A stretch of 64,000 nt of DNA, from positions 42,338 through 106,337 of the forward strand of contig NZ_JAKNUW010000012.1 of NCBI RefSeq assembly GCF_023155805.1. The letters are read 5' to 3'. The notes beneath the pieces were generated by a model. It ran no database searches and was not told the DNA's origin. It was given only the letters and a program-made list of their open reading frames with translations. Every line of letters starts with the position of its first letter. The first letter of the stretch is position 1. Below, in pieces: positions 44,168 through 52,287 of this stretch. Source of the stretch: Micrococcus lacusdianchii (GTDB lineage Bacteria > Actinomycetota > Actinomycetes > Actinomycetales > Micrococcaceae). Made by a program: the position numbers and the translations under genes.

Positions 44168-44854
44168 ATGACCTGGAACCAGCAGATCCGCGCGGGGTTC
44201 GACCTCGAGACCACCGGCCGCGACCCGAAGCAGGCGCTGATCGTCACGGCGACCATCGTCATGGTGGACGCCCGGGGACGTGCCGTCTCCTCCGCGGAGT
44301 GGCTCCTGGACCCGGGCGTGCCCATCCCGGAGGAGGCCGCCGCCGTACACGGGGTGACCACGCAGAAGGCGCAGGCCGAGGGCATGCCGGCCCGGCAAGG
44401 AGTGTCGGAGATCACCGAGACCCTGCGGGACCTCTTCGCCACCGGGATCCCGGTCGTGGCGTTCAACGCCGTGTACGACTTCACCGTCATGGACCGCGAG
44501 GCCCGCCGCCACGGGATCGCCCCGCTCGAGCCGCATCCGGTGGTGGACCCGTTCGTGGTGGACAAGCAGCTGGACCGCTTCCGCAAGGGCAAGCGCACCC
44601 TTGGGGCGGTCTGCGAGCACTACGGCGTGTCCCTCGAGGACGCGCACACCTCGGCCGCAGACGCCCTCGCGGCGGTGCAGGTGATGGACGAGCTCGTCCG
44701 CCGCCACCCGAAGGCGGACCTGCCCCTGCCCGACCTCCACGCCCAGCAGGTCCGGTGGAAGGCCGAGCAGGCGGAGAGCTTCGAGGAGTACCTGCGCCGC
44801 AAGGACCCGCAGGCCACGGTCTCCCGCGCCTGGCCCGTCGAGCTACAGGCCTGA
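44168..44854 (+). CDS. DnaQ-like DEDDh 3'-5' exonuclease
   Basis: 228 residues. ExoI motif GFDLETTGRDP with the first two acids, ExoII NAVYDFTVMDRE, and ExoIII HTSAADALAAVQ with the DEDDh histidine. It is a stand-alone proofreading-type exonuclease as common in actinobacteria, often annotated as 3'-5' exonuclease. ATG 44168 follows TACCGT (44155-44160) by seven bases without a ribosome binding site, so it looks leaderless. The frame extends upstream to 44033 but antisense to the ATL gene. Confidence 0.9.
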   Translation: MTWNQQIRAGFDLETTGRDPKQALIVTATIVMVDARGRAVSSAEWLLDPGVPIPEEAAAVHGVTTQKAQAEGMPARQGVSEITETLRDLFATGIPVVAFNAVYDFTVMDREARRHGIAPLEPHPVVDPFVVDKQLDRFRKGKRTLGAVCEHYGVSLEDAHTSAADALAAVQVMDELVRRHPKADLPLPDLHAQQVRWKAEQAESFEEYLRRKDPQATVSRAWPVELQA

Positions 44855-44890
44855 GCCGCTGGGCAGGACGGATCGGCAGCGTCAGTGCCA

Positions 44891-45253
44891 TCAGTGCCAG
44901 GCGGACAGCGCGGCGCCGATCTCGGCCACACTCCGTTCGCCCGCCGCGACGCCGACGACCAGGTCGTAGGCATCGTCGTCGGGGGCGTCGAGGACGACGC
45001 CGTTCACTGAGTAGAAGACGACGACGGCGAGCCAGCCGAGCCTCTTTTTCCCGTCTCCCAACGGATGGTTCCGGACGAGGGACTCGAGAAGGACGGCAGC
45101 CTTTTCGTCGAGCCCCGGATAGACCTCCCGCCCGTACACCACGCTGGCGGGCCTGTGGGCGGCGCTGTCGAGCAGGCCGAGGTCCCTCAGCGGGCCCACC
45201 TTCAGGTCGGCCGCCAGGGCGAGGAGGTCCTCGGTGGTGAGGTGGACGGTCAT
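44891..45253 (-). CDS. Doc-like Fic-fold toxin of a toxin-antitoxin pair
   Basis: 120 residues of the Doc type. The Fic loop is NHPLGDGKKRLGW (residues 62-74) against the usual H-P-F/L-x-D-G-N-K-R, so Asn69 is replaced by Lys. The rest of the fold is clear (VLLESLVRNHP, WLAVVVFYSVNGV, LVVGVAAGERSVAEIG). Doc inactivates EF-Tu by phosphorylation. ATG 45253 overlaps the antitoxin stop by four bases. Codon use (AAA, TTG, GGA) is less GC-biased than in the neighbours, a sign of transfer. Whether the Lys variant is active is open. Confidence 0.87.
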   Translation of the reverse strand: MTVHLTTEDLLALAADLKVGPLRDLGLLDSAAHRPASVVYGREVYPGLDEKAAVLLESLVRNHPLGDGKKRLGWLAVVVFYSVNGVVLDAPDDDAYDLVVGVAAGERSVAEIGAALSAWH

Positions 45254-45453
45254 CGTCCGAGACGGTCCAAAAGGTCCGCGTAGCGCTCACGGGCGGCCGC
45301 CGATGCCGCCGCGACCGCCGTCTCGTGCCCGCGGCGCTCAGCCGCTTCACGGATGGCCCGGAGGGTGGCCTCGTGCTTGCTCACACCCTCGGCCTGGGCG
45401 AGCTCCGCCAGGAGCTTCTCGTCATCCGCCGTCAGTCGCAGGGTCATCGCCAT
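45250..45453 (-). CDS. Ribbon-helix-helix antitoxin
   Basis: 67 residues. The N-terminal strand and two helices (MTLRLTADDEKLLAELAQAE, VSKHEATLRAIREAAER) fit a CopG/Arc-type DNA-binding fold; the C-terminal helical tail would neutralise Doc. ATG 45453 or 45447 could start it; 45453 is favoured because TACCAT (minus, 45461-45466) precedes it by seven bases, indicating a leaderless message. No ribosome binding site exists. It precedes and overlaps the toxin, the standard order. Confidence 0.82.
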   Translation of the reverse strand: MAMTLRLTADDEKLLAELAQAEGVSKHEATLRAIREAAERRGHETAVAAASAAARERYADLLDRLGR

Positions 45454-45461
45454 GGGCAGAA

Positions 45462-45480
45462 TGGTATCAGCCTGGTATCA
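45462..45480 (-). promoter_or_regulatory. Direct-repeat operator over the antitoxin -10 element
   Basis: Two copies of TGATACCA on the minus strand (45462-45469 and 45473-45480) separated by three bases, 11 bases apart centre to centre, so they face the same side of the helix. The inner copy contains the TACCAT hexamer of the antitoxin promoter, as expected for autorepression by a ribbon-helix-helix protein. Confidence 0.6.
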
Positions 45481-45501
45481 CCGCAGTTCGGCCCGGTCAC
45501 G

Positions 45502-45545
45502 CGACGACGGCGACGTCACCTCGGCAGGTGACGTCGCCGTCGTCG
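45502..45545 (-). terminator. Hairpin terminator downstream of hemL
   Basis: A perfect 20-base-pair stem (45502-45521 with 45526-45545; arms contain GGCGACGTCACCT) with loop CGGC, 31 bases after the hemL stop. No U-tract. Confidence 0.8.
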
Positions 45546-45576
45546 TGGGTCCGGTGGACGCCGACCCGCCCGGGCC

Positions 45577-46911
45577 TCAGTCCTGCGGCGTGGCGGCCGC
45601 TGCAGCGCGGGCTGCCGCGGGCAGGGCGTCGAGGACGCGGCCGATCGCGGCGTCGTCGTGGGCCGCGGAGACGAACCAGGCCTCGAACACCGAGGGCGGC
45701 AGGTACACGCCCTGCTCCAGCATGGACTGGAAGAACGGCGCGTATCGGAAGACCTCCTGGCCCTGGGCGTCGGCGTAGTCGTGCACGCCGCGCTCGGACG
45801 TGCCGAACGCCACGGAGAACAGGGTGCCGGCGCGCTGGATCGAGTGGTCCAGGCCCGCGGCATCGAACGCCGACACCACGCCCTCGCGCAGGGCGTCGGA
45901 GGCGCGCTGCACGGCGGCGTACACGGACTCGTCCGCGTTCCCCAGGGTGGCGATGCCGGCGGCCATGGCCACCGGGTTCCCTGAGAGGGTGCCTGCCTGG
46001 TACACCGGGCCCAGCGGGGCCAGGTGGTTCATGATCTCCTCCGAGCCGGCCAGGGCGGCCGCGGGCATGCCGCCGCCGATCACCTTGCCGAAGCACCAGA
46101 TGTCCGGGGTCCAGCCCTCGGGCTGGCCGGACAGGCCCCAACCGCCCGTGGCGGTGGCCCGGAAGCCGGTGAGGACCTCGTCCCAGATCAGCAGCGCGCC
46201 GTGCCGGCGGGTGATCTCCCGCAGGAACGCGTTGTAGCCCTCGGCGGGCTCCACCACGCCCATGTTGCAGGGCACGGCCTCGGTGATGACGGCGGCGATC
46301 CGCTCGCCCTTCTCCGCGAAGACGGCCTCGAGGGCGGCGCGGTCGTTGTAGTCCACCACGATGGTCTCGGAGGCGGCGGCCTCGGTGACGCCGGCCGAGC
46401 CGGGCAGGGCCTGGGTGGCCACGCCGGAACCGGCGGCGGCGAGCAGGCCGTCCGAGTGGCCGTGGTAGCAGCCGGCGAACTTCACGATCAGGTTCCGGCC
46501 GGTCACCCCGCGCGCCAGGCGCAGGGCGGTCATGGTGGCCTCCGTGCCGGTGGACACGAAGCGCACGCGCTCCACGGGCACGCGGGAGGAGATCAGCCGC
46601 GCGAGCTCGGTCTCGGCCTCCACCGAGGTGCCGAAGGACAGGCCGCGGTCCACCGCGGCGTGCACGGCCTCGAGCGCGGCCGGGTGGCCGTGGCCCAGCA
46701 GCATGGGGCCCCACGAGCACACCAGGTCCACGTACTCGGTGCCCTCGACGTCTCTCAGGTACGCCCCGCGCGCGGAGGCCATGAACCGGGGCGTGCCGCC
46801 CACGGAGCCGAAGGCGCGCACGGGCGAGTCCACGCCGCCCGGGATGACCCGCTGGGCCGCGGCGAAGGCGGCGGCGTTCGTGGTCGGGGTCGCGTTCGGG
46901 GTGGTCGTCAT
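45577..46911 (-). CDS. hemL: Glutamate-1-semialdehyde 2,1-aminomutase
   Basis: 444-residue PMP/PLP enzyme making 5-aminolevulinate, second step of the C5 haem pathway. Signatures: [34 protein letters not shown], the PLP lysine in [18 protein letters not shown] (about residue 278) and the GCYHGHSDG loop. ATG 46911 shares its A with the hemB stop (TGATG), so both are translated together. Confidence 0.96.
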   Translation of the reverse strand: MTTTPNATPTTNAAAFAAAQRVIPGGVDSPVRAFGSVGGTPRFMASARGAYLRDVEGTEYVDLVCSWGPMLLGHGHPAALEAVHAAVDRGLSFGTSVEAETELARLISSRVPVERVRFVSTGTEATMTALRLARGVTGRNLIVKFAGCYHGHSDGLLAAAGSGVATQALPGSAGVTEAAASETIVVDYNDRAALEAVFAEKGERIAAVITEAVPCNMGVVEPAEGYNAFLREITRRHGALLIWDEVLTGFRATATGGWGLSGQPEGWTPDIWCFGKVIGGGMPAAALAGSEEIMNHLAPLGPVYQAGTLSGNPVAMAAGIATLGNADESVYAAVQRASDALREGVVSAFDAAGLDHSIQRAGTLFSVAFGTSERGVHDYADAQGQEVFRYAPFFQSMLEQGVYLPPSVFEAWFVSAAHDDAAIGRVLDALPAAARAAAAATPQD

Positions 46912-47897
46912 CAGAGCGAGTCCTCCTGGATCCAGCGGGCCAGCTCGGCGGCCCAGTACGTCAGCACGGTGTCGGCGCCGGCGCGCCGGATGGAGAGCAC
47001 GGACTCGGCGATCGCGGCACGGCGGTCGATCCAGCCGTTGGCCGCGGCGGCCTCGATCATCGCGTACTCCCCCGAGATCTGGTACGCGGAGACGGGCACG
47101 TCGGCCATGTCCGCGACCTCCCGCAGGATGTCGAGGTAGCTCATGGCCGGCTTGACCATGACCATGTCCGCGCCCTCCTCAAGGTCCAGGGCCACCTCGT
47201 GCAGCGCCTCGGTCCGGTTGGCCGGGTCCATCTGGTAGGTCTTGCGGTCGCCGGTCAGGGCGGAGTCCACGGCCTCGCGGAAGGGCCCGTAGAACGCGGA
47301 GGAGTACTTGGCGGCGTAGGCGAGGATCGCGGTGTCCTGGTGGCCGGCGTCGTCGAGGGCCTCCCGGATCACGCGCACCTGGCCGTCCATCATCCCGGAG
47401 GGGCCGAGCACGTCCGCGCCGGCCTCGGCCTGCGCCACGCCCATCTGCGCGTAGATCTCCAGCGTGGCGTCGTTGTCCACCGCGCCGTCCGCGCGGAGCA
47501 CGCCGCAGTGCCCGTGGTCGGTGAACTCGTCCAGGCACAGGTCGCTCATCACCACGACGGCGTCCCCCACCTCCGCCTTGACGTCCCGGATGGCCGCGTT
47601 GAGCACGCCCTCCGGATCCAGTGAGGCGGAGCCCGTGGCGTCCCGCTGGGCCGGGATGCCGAAGAGCATGATGCCGCCGACTCCCAGCTGGGCGGCCTCG
47701 GCGGCGGCGGCCTTGAGCGTGTCCGTGGTGTGCTGCACGACGCCCGGCATGGAGGCGATGGGCTGCGGCTCGCCCACGCCCTCCTTGATGAAGGCGGGCA
47801 GGATCAGCTGGTTCGGGTGGATGCGGGTCTCGGCGACCAGCCGGCGCAGGGCGGCGGACTGGCGGAGCCGACGGGGACGCTGATGGGGGAAGGACAT
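46911..47897 (-). CDS. hemB: Delta-aminolevulinic acid dehydratase (porphobilinogen synthase)
   Basis: 328 residues. HemB condenses two ALA into porphobilinogen. Catalytic lysines lie in [16 protein letters not shown] and [13 protein letters not shown]; the metal-type region is [16 protein letters not shown], the Asp/Cys version typical of magnesium- or mixed-metal enzymes. ATG 47897 follows TAGACT (minus, 47905-47910) by seven bases and has no ribosome binding site, another leaderless start. First gene of hemB-hemL. Confidence 0.96.
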   Translation of the reverse strand: MSFPHQRPRRLRQSAALRRLVAETRIHPNQLILPAFIKEGVGEPQPIASMPGVVQHTTDTLKAAAAEAAQLGVGGIMLFGIPAQRDATGSASLDPEGVLNAAIRDVKAEVGDAVVVMSDLCLDEFTDHGHCGVLRADGAVDNDATLEIYAQMGVAQAEAGADVLGPSGMMDGQVRVIREALDDAGHQDTAILAYAAKYSSAFYGPFREAVDSALTGDRKTYQMDPANRTEALHEVALDLEEGADMVMVKPAMSYLDILREVADMADVPVSAYQISGEYAMIEAAAANGWIDRRAAIAESVLSIRRAGADTVLTYWAAELARWIQEDSL

Positions 47898-47992
47898 GGC
47901 CTCGAGTCTAGGCGCGGTGCGGCGGGACGCGCCGGTCGGCGCGGGGCGGCGGGGGGATCGGGGCACGGCCGTCCGACTCCCCGCGGCAATTC

Positions 47993-48023
47993 GGTTGCGC
48001 ACAACCTGACCGCGGACTACGCT
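47993..48023 (+). promoter_or_regulatory. Putative ohr promoter with palindromic operator
   Basis: -35 TTGCGC (47995-48000), 17-base spacer, -10 TACGCT (48018-48023). The -35 is embedded in the imperfect palindrome GGTTGCGCACAACC (47993-48006), a plausible site for an OhrR-type MarR repressor; no such regulator gene is in the window. Transcription would start about 70 bases before ohr. Confidence 0.55.
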
Positions 48024-48100
48024 CGCTCGTGAGCGCGGAGACGCGCCACCCGCGCCTCGGGCCCGCCACCCGGACCCGTCACCGGCAAGGAAGGCACCGC

Positions 48101-48529
48101 ATGATCGAGATCGACCCCCTCTACACCGCCGAGGCCGTCGCCACCGGCGCCGGCCGCGACGGCCACGTCCAGACCGCGGACGGCCGCATCGCACTGGACC
48201 TCGCGGTCCCCGCGGAGATGGGCGGCAGCGGCGACGGCGCGAACCCCGAGCAGCTGTTCGCGGCCGGCTACGCCGCGTGCTTCCACTCCGCGCTGCAGAA
48301 CGTGGCCCGTCAGGCCAAGAAGAAGCTCGGCGACTCCTCCGTGGGCGCACGCGTCGCCATCGGCAGGGCCGGCGAGGGCTTCGGCCTGGCCGTCGTGCTC
48401 GAGGTCGTGATCCCCGACCTGCCCCATGACGAGGCCCAGCAGCTCGCCGACGCGGCTCACCGGGTCTGCCCCTACTCCAACGCCACGCGCGGCAACATCC
48501 GCGTGGACGTGCAGGTCGTCGACGACTGA
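48101..48529 (+). CDS. ohr: Organic hydroperoxide reductase Ohr
   Basis: 142 residues of the OsmC/Ohr fold. The two redox cysteines are Cys60 (GYAACFHSAL) and Cys123 (HRVCPYSNATRGN), both in the Ohr rather than OsmC context. It detoxifies organic peroxides with lipoyl or thiol reductants. AAGGAAGG 7 bases before ATG 48101 sets the start. First gene of the plus-strand cassette between the two haem gene blocks. Confidence 0.95.
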   Translation: MIEIDPLYTAEAVATGAGRDGHVQTADGRIALDLAVPAEMGGSGDGANPEQLFAAGYAACFHSALQNVARQAKKKLGDSSVGARVAIGRAGEGFGLAVVLEVVIPDLPHDEAQQLADAAHRVCPYSNATRGNIRVDVQVVDD

Positions 48530-48586
48530 CCCCCCACCCCGGCCCCGACCGGGGCCGGGCCACCCAGTATCGAAGGAGAACCACCC

Positions 48587-49978
48587 ATGGCCGGTTTCCG
48601 CACCGAAGATCCCACCACCGGAGAGATCGTCCGCACCTGGGACGCGATGAGCGAGGAGCAGGTGGAGGACGCCCTCGCCGCCGCCCAGGACGCCTTCACC
48701 ACCTGGCGGAGCACCGACCCCGTCCGGCGCGCCGAGGTCCTGCGGCGCACGGCGGACCTGCTCGCGCAGCACGCCGACGAGCTCGCCGACATCGCCGCCG
48801 AGGAGATGGGCAAGCCGCTCGCCCAGGGCGTCGGGGAGGCGCAGCTGTGCTCCCAGATCTTCCGCTACTACGCGGACAACGCCCAGCAGCTGCTGGCGGA
48901 CGACGCCCTCCCCGCCCACGGCGCCAACTCGACGCGCGTGGAGAAGGAGCCGCTCGGCGTCCTCCTCGGCGTGATGCCGTGGAACTACCCCTACTACCAG
49001 CTGGCCCGGTTCATCGCCCCCAACCTGCTGCTGGGCAACACCCTGCTGCTCAAGCCCGCCTCCATCTGCGCGGCCTCCGCCCTGCGGCTCGAGGAGCTGC
49101 TCACCGAGGCCGGCCTCCCGGAGGGCGTCTACCAGACGCTGCTCGTGGGCTCGGACCGGATCGACGGCATCATCGCCGACCCGCGGGTCCAGGGCGTCTC
49201 CCTCACCGGCAGCGAGGGCGCGGGCGCCTCCGTGGCCGCCGCGGCCGGTCAGCACCTGAAGAAGGCCGTGCTGGAGCTGGGCGGCTCCGATCCGTTCATC
49301 GTCCTCGGCGGCGACCTCGACGCCGTGGCCGCGACGGCGGCAAAGGCGCGGCTGAGCAACGCCGGGCAGGCCTGCAACTCGCCCAAGCGGATGATCGTCC
49401 TCGACGAGCACTACGACGAGTTCGTGGAGAAGCTCACCGCCGCGTTCAAGGACGCGACCGTCGGCGACCCCCGCGAGGAGGGCACCCAGGTCGGCCCCAT
49501 GTCCAGCACCTCCGCTCGGGAGGACCTGATGGAGCTGGTGGACGACGCCGTCTCCCACGGGGCGCAGGTGCGCACCGGCGGTCACGCCCGTGCCGGCGCC
49601 GGCGCCTTCATGGAGCCGACCGTGCTCACCGGGGTGACCCGCGAGATGCGCGCCTGGTCCGAGGAGCTCTTCGGTCCGGTCGCCGTCGTGCACCGGGCCG
49701 CGGACGTCGACGAGGCCGTCGCCCTGGCCAACGAGTCCGACTTCGGCCTCAGCGGCTCGGTGTGGTCCGACGACCTCGAGCTCGCCGAGGCCACGGCCCG
49801 CCGCCTCGACGTGGGCATGGCCTTCGTGAACGAGCACGGCACCACCCAGGCCGGGCTGCCCTTCGGCGGTGTCGGCCGCTCGGGCTTCGGCCGCGAGCTG
49901 GGCCCCTACGGCGTGGACGAGTTCGTGAACAAGCGCCTGGTCCGCGTCGCGGACCCCGTCACCAGCGCCTCCGCCTGA
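48587..49978 (+). CDS. NAD(P)-dependent aldehyde dehydrogenase, succinate-semialdehyde type
   Basis: 463 residues. Catalytic Cys263 in NAGQACNSPKR and general base Glu230 in LELGGSDPFI; cofactor segments MPWNYPYYQLARFIAPNLLLGN and LTGSEGAGASVAAAAG. The overall match is to GabD/YneI-like succinate-semialdehyde dehydrogenases, but substrate is not certain. AAGGAGAA upstream of ATG 48587 is a good ribosome binding site. A terminator follows. Confidence 0.88.
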   Translation: MAGFRTEDPTTGEIVRTWDAMSEEQVEDALAAAQDAFTTWRSTDPVRRAEVLRRTADLLAQHADELADIAAEEMGKPLAQGVGEAQLCSQIFRYYADNAQQLLADDALPAHGANSTRVEKEPLGVLLGVMPWNYPYYQLARFIAPNLLLGNTLLLKPASICAASALRLEELLTEAGLPEGVYQTLLVGSDRIDGIIADPRVQGVSLTGSEGAGASVAAAAGQHLKKAVLELGGSDPFIVLGGDLDAVAATAAKARLSNAGQACNSPKRMIVLDEHYDEFVEKLTAAFKDATVGDPREEGTQVGPMSSTSAREDLMELVDDAVSHGAQVRTGGHARAGAGAFMEPTVLTGVTREMRAWSEELFGPVAVVHRAADVDEAVALANESDFGLSGSVWSDDLELAEATARRLDVGMAFVNEHGTTQAGLPFGGVGRSGFGRELGPYGVDEFVNKRLVRVADPVTSASA

Positions 49979-50002
49979 CACCCGCCCTCGTCGGAGGGCC
50001 TT

Positions 50003-50048
50003 CGCCCCGGGGAGGGGCCGCGCACCGCCGCGGCCCCTCCCCGGGGCG
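50003..50048 (+). terminator. Hairpin terminator after the aldehyde dehydrogenase gene
   Basis: Perfect 20-base-pair stem (50003-50022 with 50029-50048; arms contain CCCCGGGGAGGGGCC), loop CACCGC, 24 bases after the stop codon. Confidence 0.82.
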
Positions 50049-50069
50049 TTCCCGACTAGTGTGGGTCCC

Positions 50070-51140
50070 ATGCCCGAACCCACCCCTGCCTCGCTGCGCA
50101 TCGCCGTGCTCCTGGACTGTGACAACGTCTCGCCCAAGTACGCCGGCCTGATCCTCGAGGAGCTGGCCACGTACGGCACGCCCACCATCAAGCGCGCCTA
50201 TGGGGACTGGACCACCACGAACCTCAACGGCTGGAAGAAGGCGCTCAACGAGCTCGCCATCCAGCCCGTGCAGCAGTTCGCGTACACGATCGGCAAGAAC
50301 TCCTCGGACTCGGCGCTGATCATCGACGCGATGGACCTGCTCTGGATGGGCAACGTGGACGCGTTCGCGCTGGTCTCCTCCGACTCCGACTTCACGCGCC
50401 TGGCCACCCGCCTGCGCGAGTCCGGCAAGCGCGTGATCGGCCTGGGCGCCCGCAAGACCCCCGCCTCCCTGCGCAACGCCGTGGACCAGTTCATCTACCT
50501 CGAGCTGCTCGGCACCCACACGGACGACGTCGACGACGCCGAGCCGGCCCCCTCCCTCGAGGCCGACCCCTCCCCCAAGGACATCCGCGAGGCCAAGGAG
50601 GGCCCGTCCACGGGCAACCGGCGCTCCGGTGGCCGGTCCAAGGCCAAGGGGTCCGCGCGGACGAGCGAGCCTGCCGAGCCCGCCGAGGCCCCCGCGGCGG
50701 ACGCTCCCGCCGCCGATCGTCCCGGGTCCGACGCGCCGGTCGATGAGACCACCGCCGCCCCGCAGCGCACCGTGCGCGGCCGCGGGCGCGGCGCGGGCCG
50801 CGGCTCAGTCCTGGTGGACGTGGAGTCGGACGAGGTCATCACCCCCGCCGAGGACCCCACCCCGCCGGACGTGCGCGCGGACGACGACGACGAGCCCGCC
50901 TCCCGCATCAACCTCCAGTCGGCACTGGTCAAGGCCGTCAACGCCACCTCGGGTGACGACGGCTGGGCCTCGCTGTCCCTGATCGGACAGCACATGTCCC
51001 GCACCCACGTGGACTTCGACCCGCGCGACTTCGGCCATGCCAAGCTCTCCACGCTCGTGGCGGACCAGCCGTACCTCGAGACCCGCACGGAGGGCCGGTC
51101 CATGGAGGTCTCCCTCAAGCAGCGCCGCCGCCGGGGCTGA
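50070..51140 (+). CDS. NYN-domain ribonuclease-like protein with OST-HTH/LOTUS domain
   Basis: 356 residues. The PIN-like NYN domain occupies about 10-145 with acidic residues in AVLLDCDNVSP (Asp16, Asp18) and ALVSSDSDFTRLA (Asp105, Asp107). An acidic, Ala/Pro-rich linker (about 155-275, including RGRGRGAGRG) leads to a C-terminal OST-HTH/LOTUS-like domain (about 278-350, INLQSALVKAVNATSGDDGWASLSLIGQHM and DPRDFGHAKLSTLV). NYN is predicted RNase; OST-HTH binds RNA, including G-quadruplex RNA in other proteins. ATG 50070 follows TAGTGT (50057-50062) by seven bases, so it is probably leaderless and starts its own transcript after the terminator. Confidence 0.88.
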   Translation: MPEPTPASLRIAVLLDCDNVSPKYAGLILEELATYGTPTIKRAYGDWTTTNLNGWKKALNELAIQPVQQFAYTIGKNSSDSALIIDAMDLLWMGNVDAFALVSSDSDFTRLATRLRESGKRVIGLGARKTPASLRNAVDQFIYLELLGTHTDDVDDAEPAPSLEADPSPKDIREAKEGPSTGNRRSGGRSKAKGSARTSEPAEPAEAPAADAPAADRPGSDAPVDETTAAPQRTVRGRGRGAGRGSVLVDVESDEVITPAEDPTPPDVRADDDDEPASRINLQSALVKAVNATSGDDGWASLSLIGQHMSRTHVDFDPRDFGHAKLSTLVADQPYLETRTEGRSMEVSLKQRRRRG

Positions 51141-51182
51141 CCTGTTCACCCACACGTCACCTCCGTCCGGCACAGTGGGCCC

Positions 51183-51458
51183 ATGGCCAACACCCTCGAA
51201 TTCCTCCGCGGCGTCGACCGTCTGCACGCCTTCTACACGGAGAACGTGCGCATGCTGGCGCACGCGTACGACCTCACCGACGAGGAGGCGTCGCAGCTGC
51301 TGTCCAACATGGGCTTCAACAATGTGGCCGTGGCGATCCTCCGCAAGCCCCGCGTCGACATCCTCGGCACCCTCGGTGCACGGCCCGAGGACGAGACCCA
51401 CACGCACCCCGTCGTCGATCCGGACACGGACGACGACGCCGGCCCCGCCTCCGCCTGA
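51183..51458 (+). CDS. Small conserved hypothetical protein
   Basis: 91 residues, not recognised as a named family. Residues 1-65 look like a compact helical domain (NTLEFLRGVDRLHAFYTENV, DEEASQLLSNMGFNNVAVAIL); the tail is acidic and low complexity. The ATG is 42 bases after the NYN gene, with CACAGT (51172-51177) five bases before it. It converges on hemD with 9 bases between stops. Function unknown. Confidence 0.6.
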   Translation: MANTLEFLRGVDRLHAFYTENVRMLAHAYDLTDEEASQLLSNMGFNNVAVAILRKPRVDILGTLGARPEDETHTHPVVDPDTDDDAGPASA

Positions 51459-51467
51459 GCAGTCGGC

Positions 51468-52286
51468 TCAGCCGGCGGTGGCCCGCCGGACGGCCTCCGC
51501 GACGCCCGCGGCGTCCGGCGTCGTCGCCTGGGCGGCCACGGGCATCCCGGCCGTCTCCATGGCACGCCGCGTCGGGGCTCCGAGCGCGATGCACGGCACC
51601 GCCCCCGAGAGAAGCGCGTCCTCCGCGGGACCGTCCAGCAGCTCCTCCACCGCGCTGGGGCTGGTGAGCACCAGAACGGTCCCCTCCGGCTGCCGGCCGA
51701 ACTCAGCCGGAGTGACCACGTCCGCCCCCGGCGGGTCCGCCGGCAGCAGGCGCCGGGCGGGATCGCCCGGGTACGCCACGGTGCGGTACGCCTCCACGCG
51801 GTCCACCGCCCAGCCGCGCTCCCGCAGCCCCGCCGCGAGGTCGTCCGAGGCCCGCGCGGACTGCGGGAGCAGCAGCCGCTCCCCCGCCCGCGCCGGACCC
51901 GGCAGCCCGGCCAGGATGCCGGCGGCCGAGCGGTCCGCCTCCGGCACCCACACCCCACCGACCATCCCGGCCTCACGCAGCACCCGCACGGTGCCCGGCC
52001 CGGTGGCGGCCACCCGCACGCCGGCCGCCACGTTCCCGTCCCAGCCCGCCGCCGCCAGGGCGCGCGCTCCGTTCGGGCTCGTCACCACCAGCACCGCGTA
52101 CTCGCCGGCCCCGAGCGCGGCGACGGCCTCACGCAGGTGCGCGAGGCCGTCGTCGTCGGGAAGCAGGGTGTCCGTGGCGGGCAGGAAGCCGACCTCGAAT
52201 GGGACGCCGTCCGGGCCGTCCGTGGCCCGCAGCCCCGCCTCGAGGTCCCCAGCCTGCGCCGGGCGGCGGGTCAGGAGCAGGCGCAC
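51468..52286 (-). CDS. hemD: Uroporphyrinogen-III synthase
   Basis: 272 residues, a weakly conserved family recognised by the two-lobed pattern and by position directly after hemC. VRLLLTRRPAQAGDL starts it; VLVVTSPNGARALAAAG, GVRVAATGPGTVRVLREAG, VLVLTSPSAVEELLDG and IALGAPTRRAMETAGMPVA are the usual hemD signatures. GTG 52286 follows the hemC stop by one base. Confidence 0.9.
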   Translation of the reverse strand: MRLLLTRRPAQAGDLEAGLRATDGPDGVPFEVGFLPATDTLLPDDDGLAHLREAVAALGAGEYAVLVVTSPNGARALAAAGWDGNVAAGVRVAATGPGTVRVLREAGMVGGVWVPEADRSAAGILAGLPGPARAGERLLLPQSARASDDLAAGLRERGWAVDRVEAYRTVAYPGDPARRLLPADPPGADVVTPAEFGRQPEGTVLVLTSPSAVEELLDGPAEDALLSGAVPCIALGAPTRRAMETAGMPVAAQATTPDAAGVAEAVRRATAG

Positions 52287-52287
52287 G

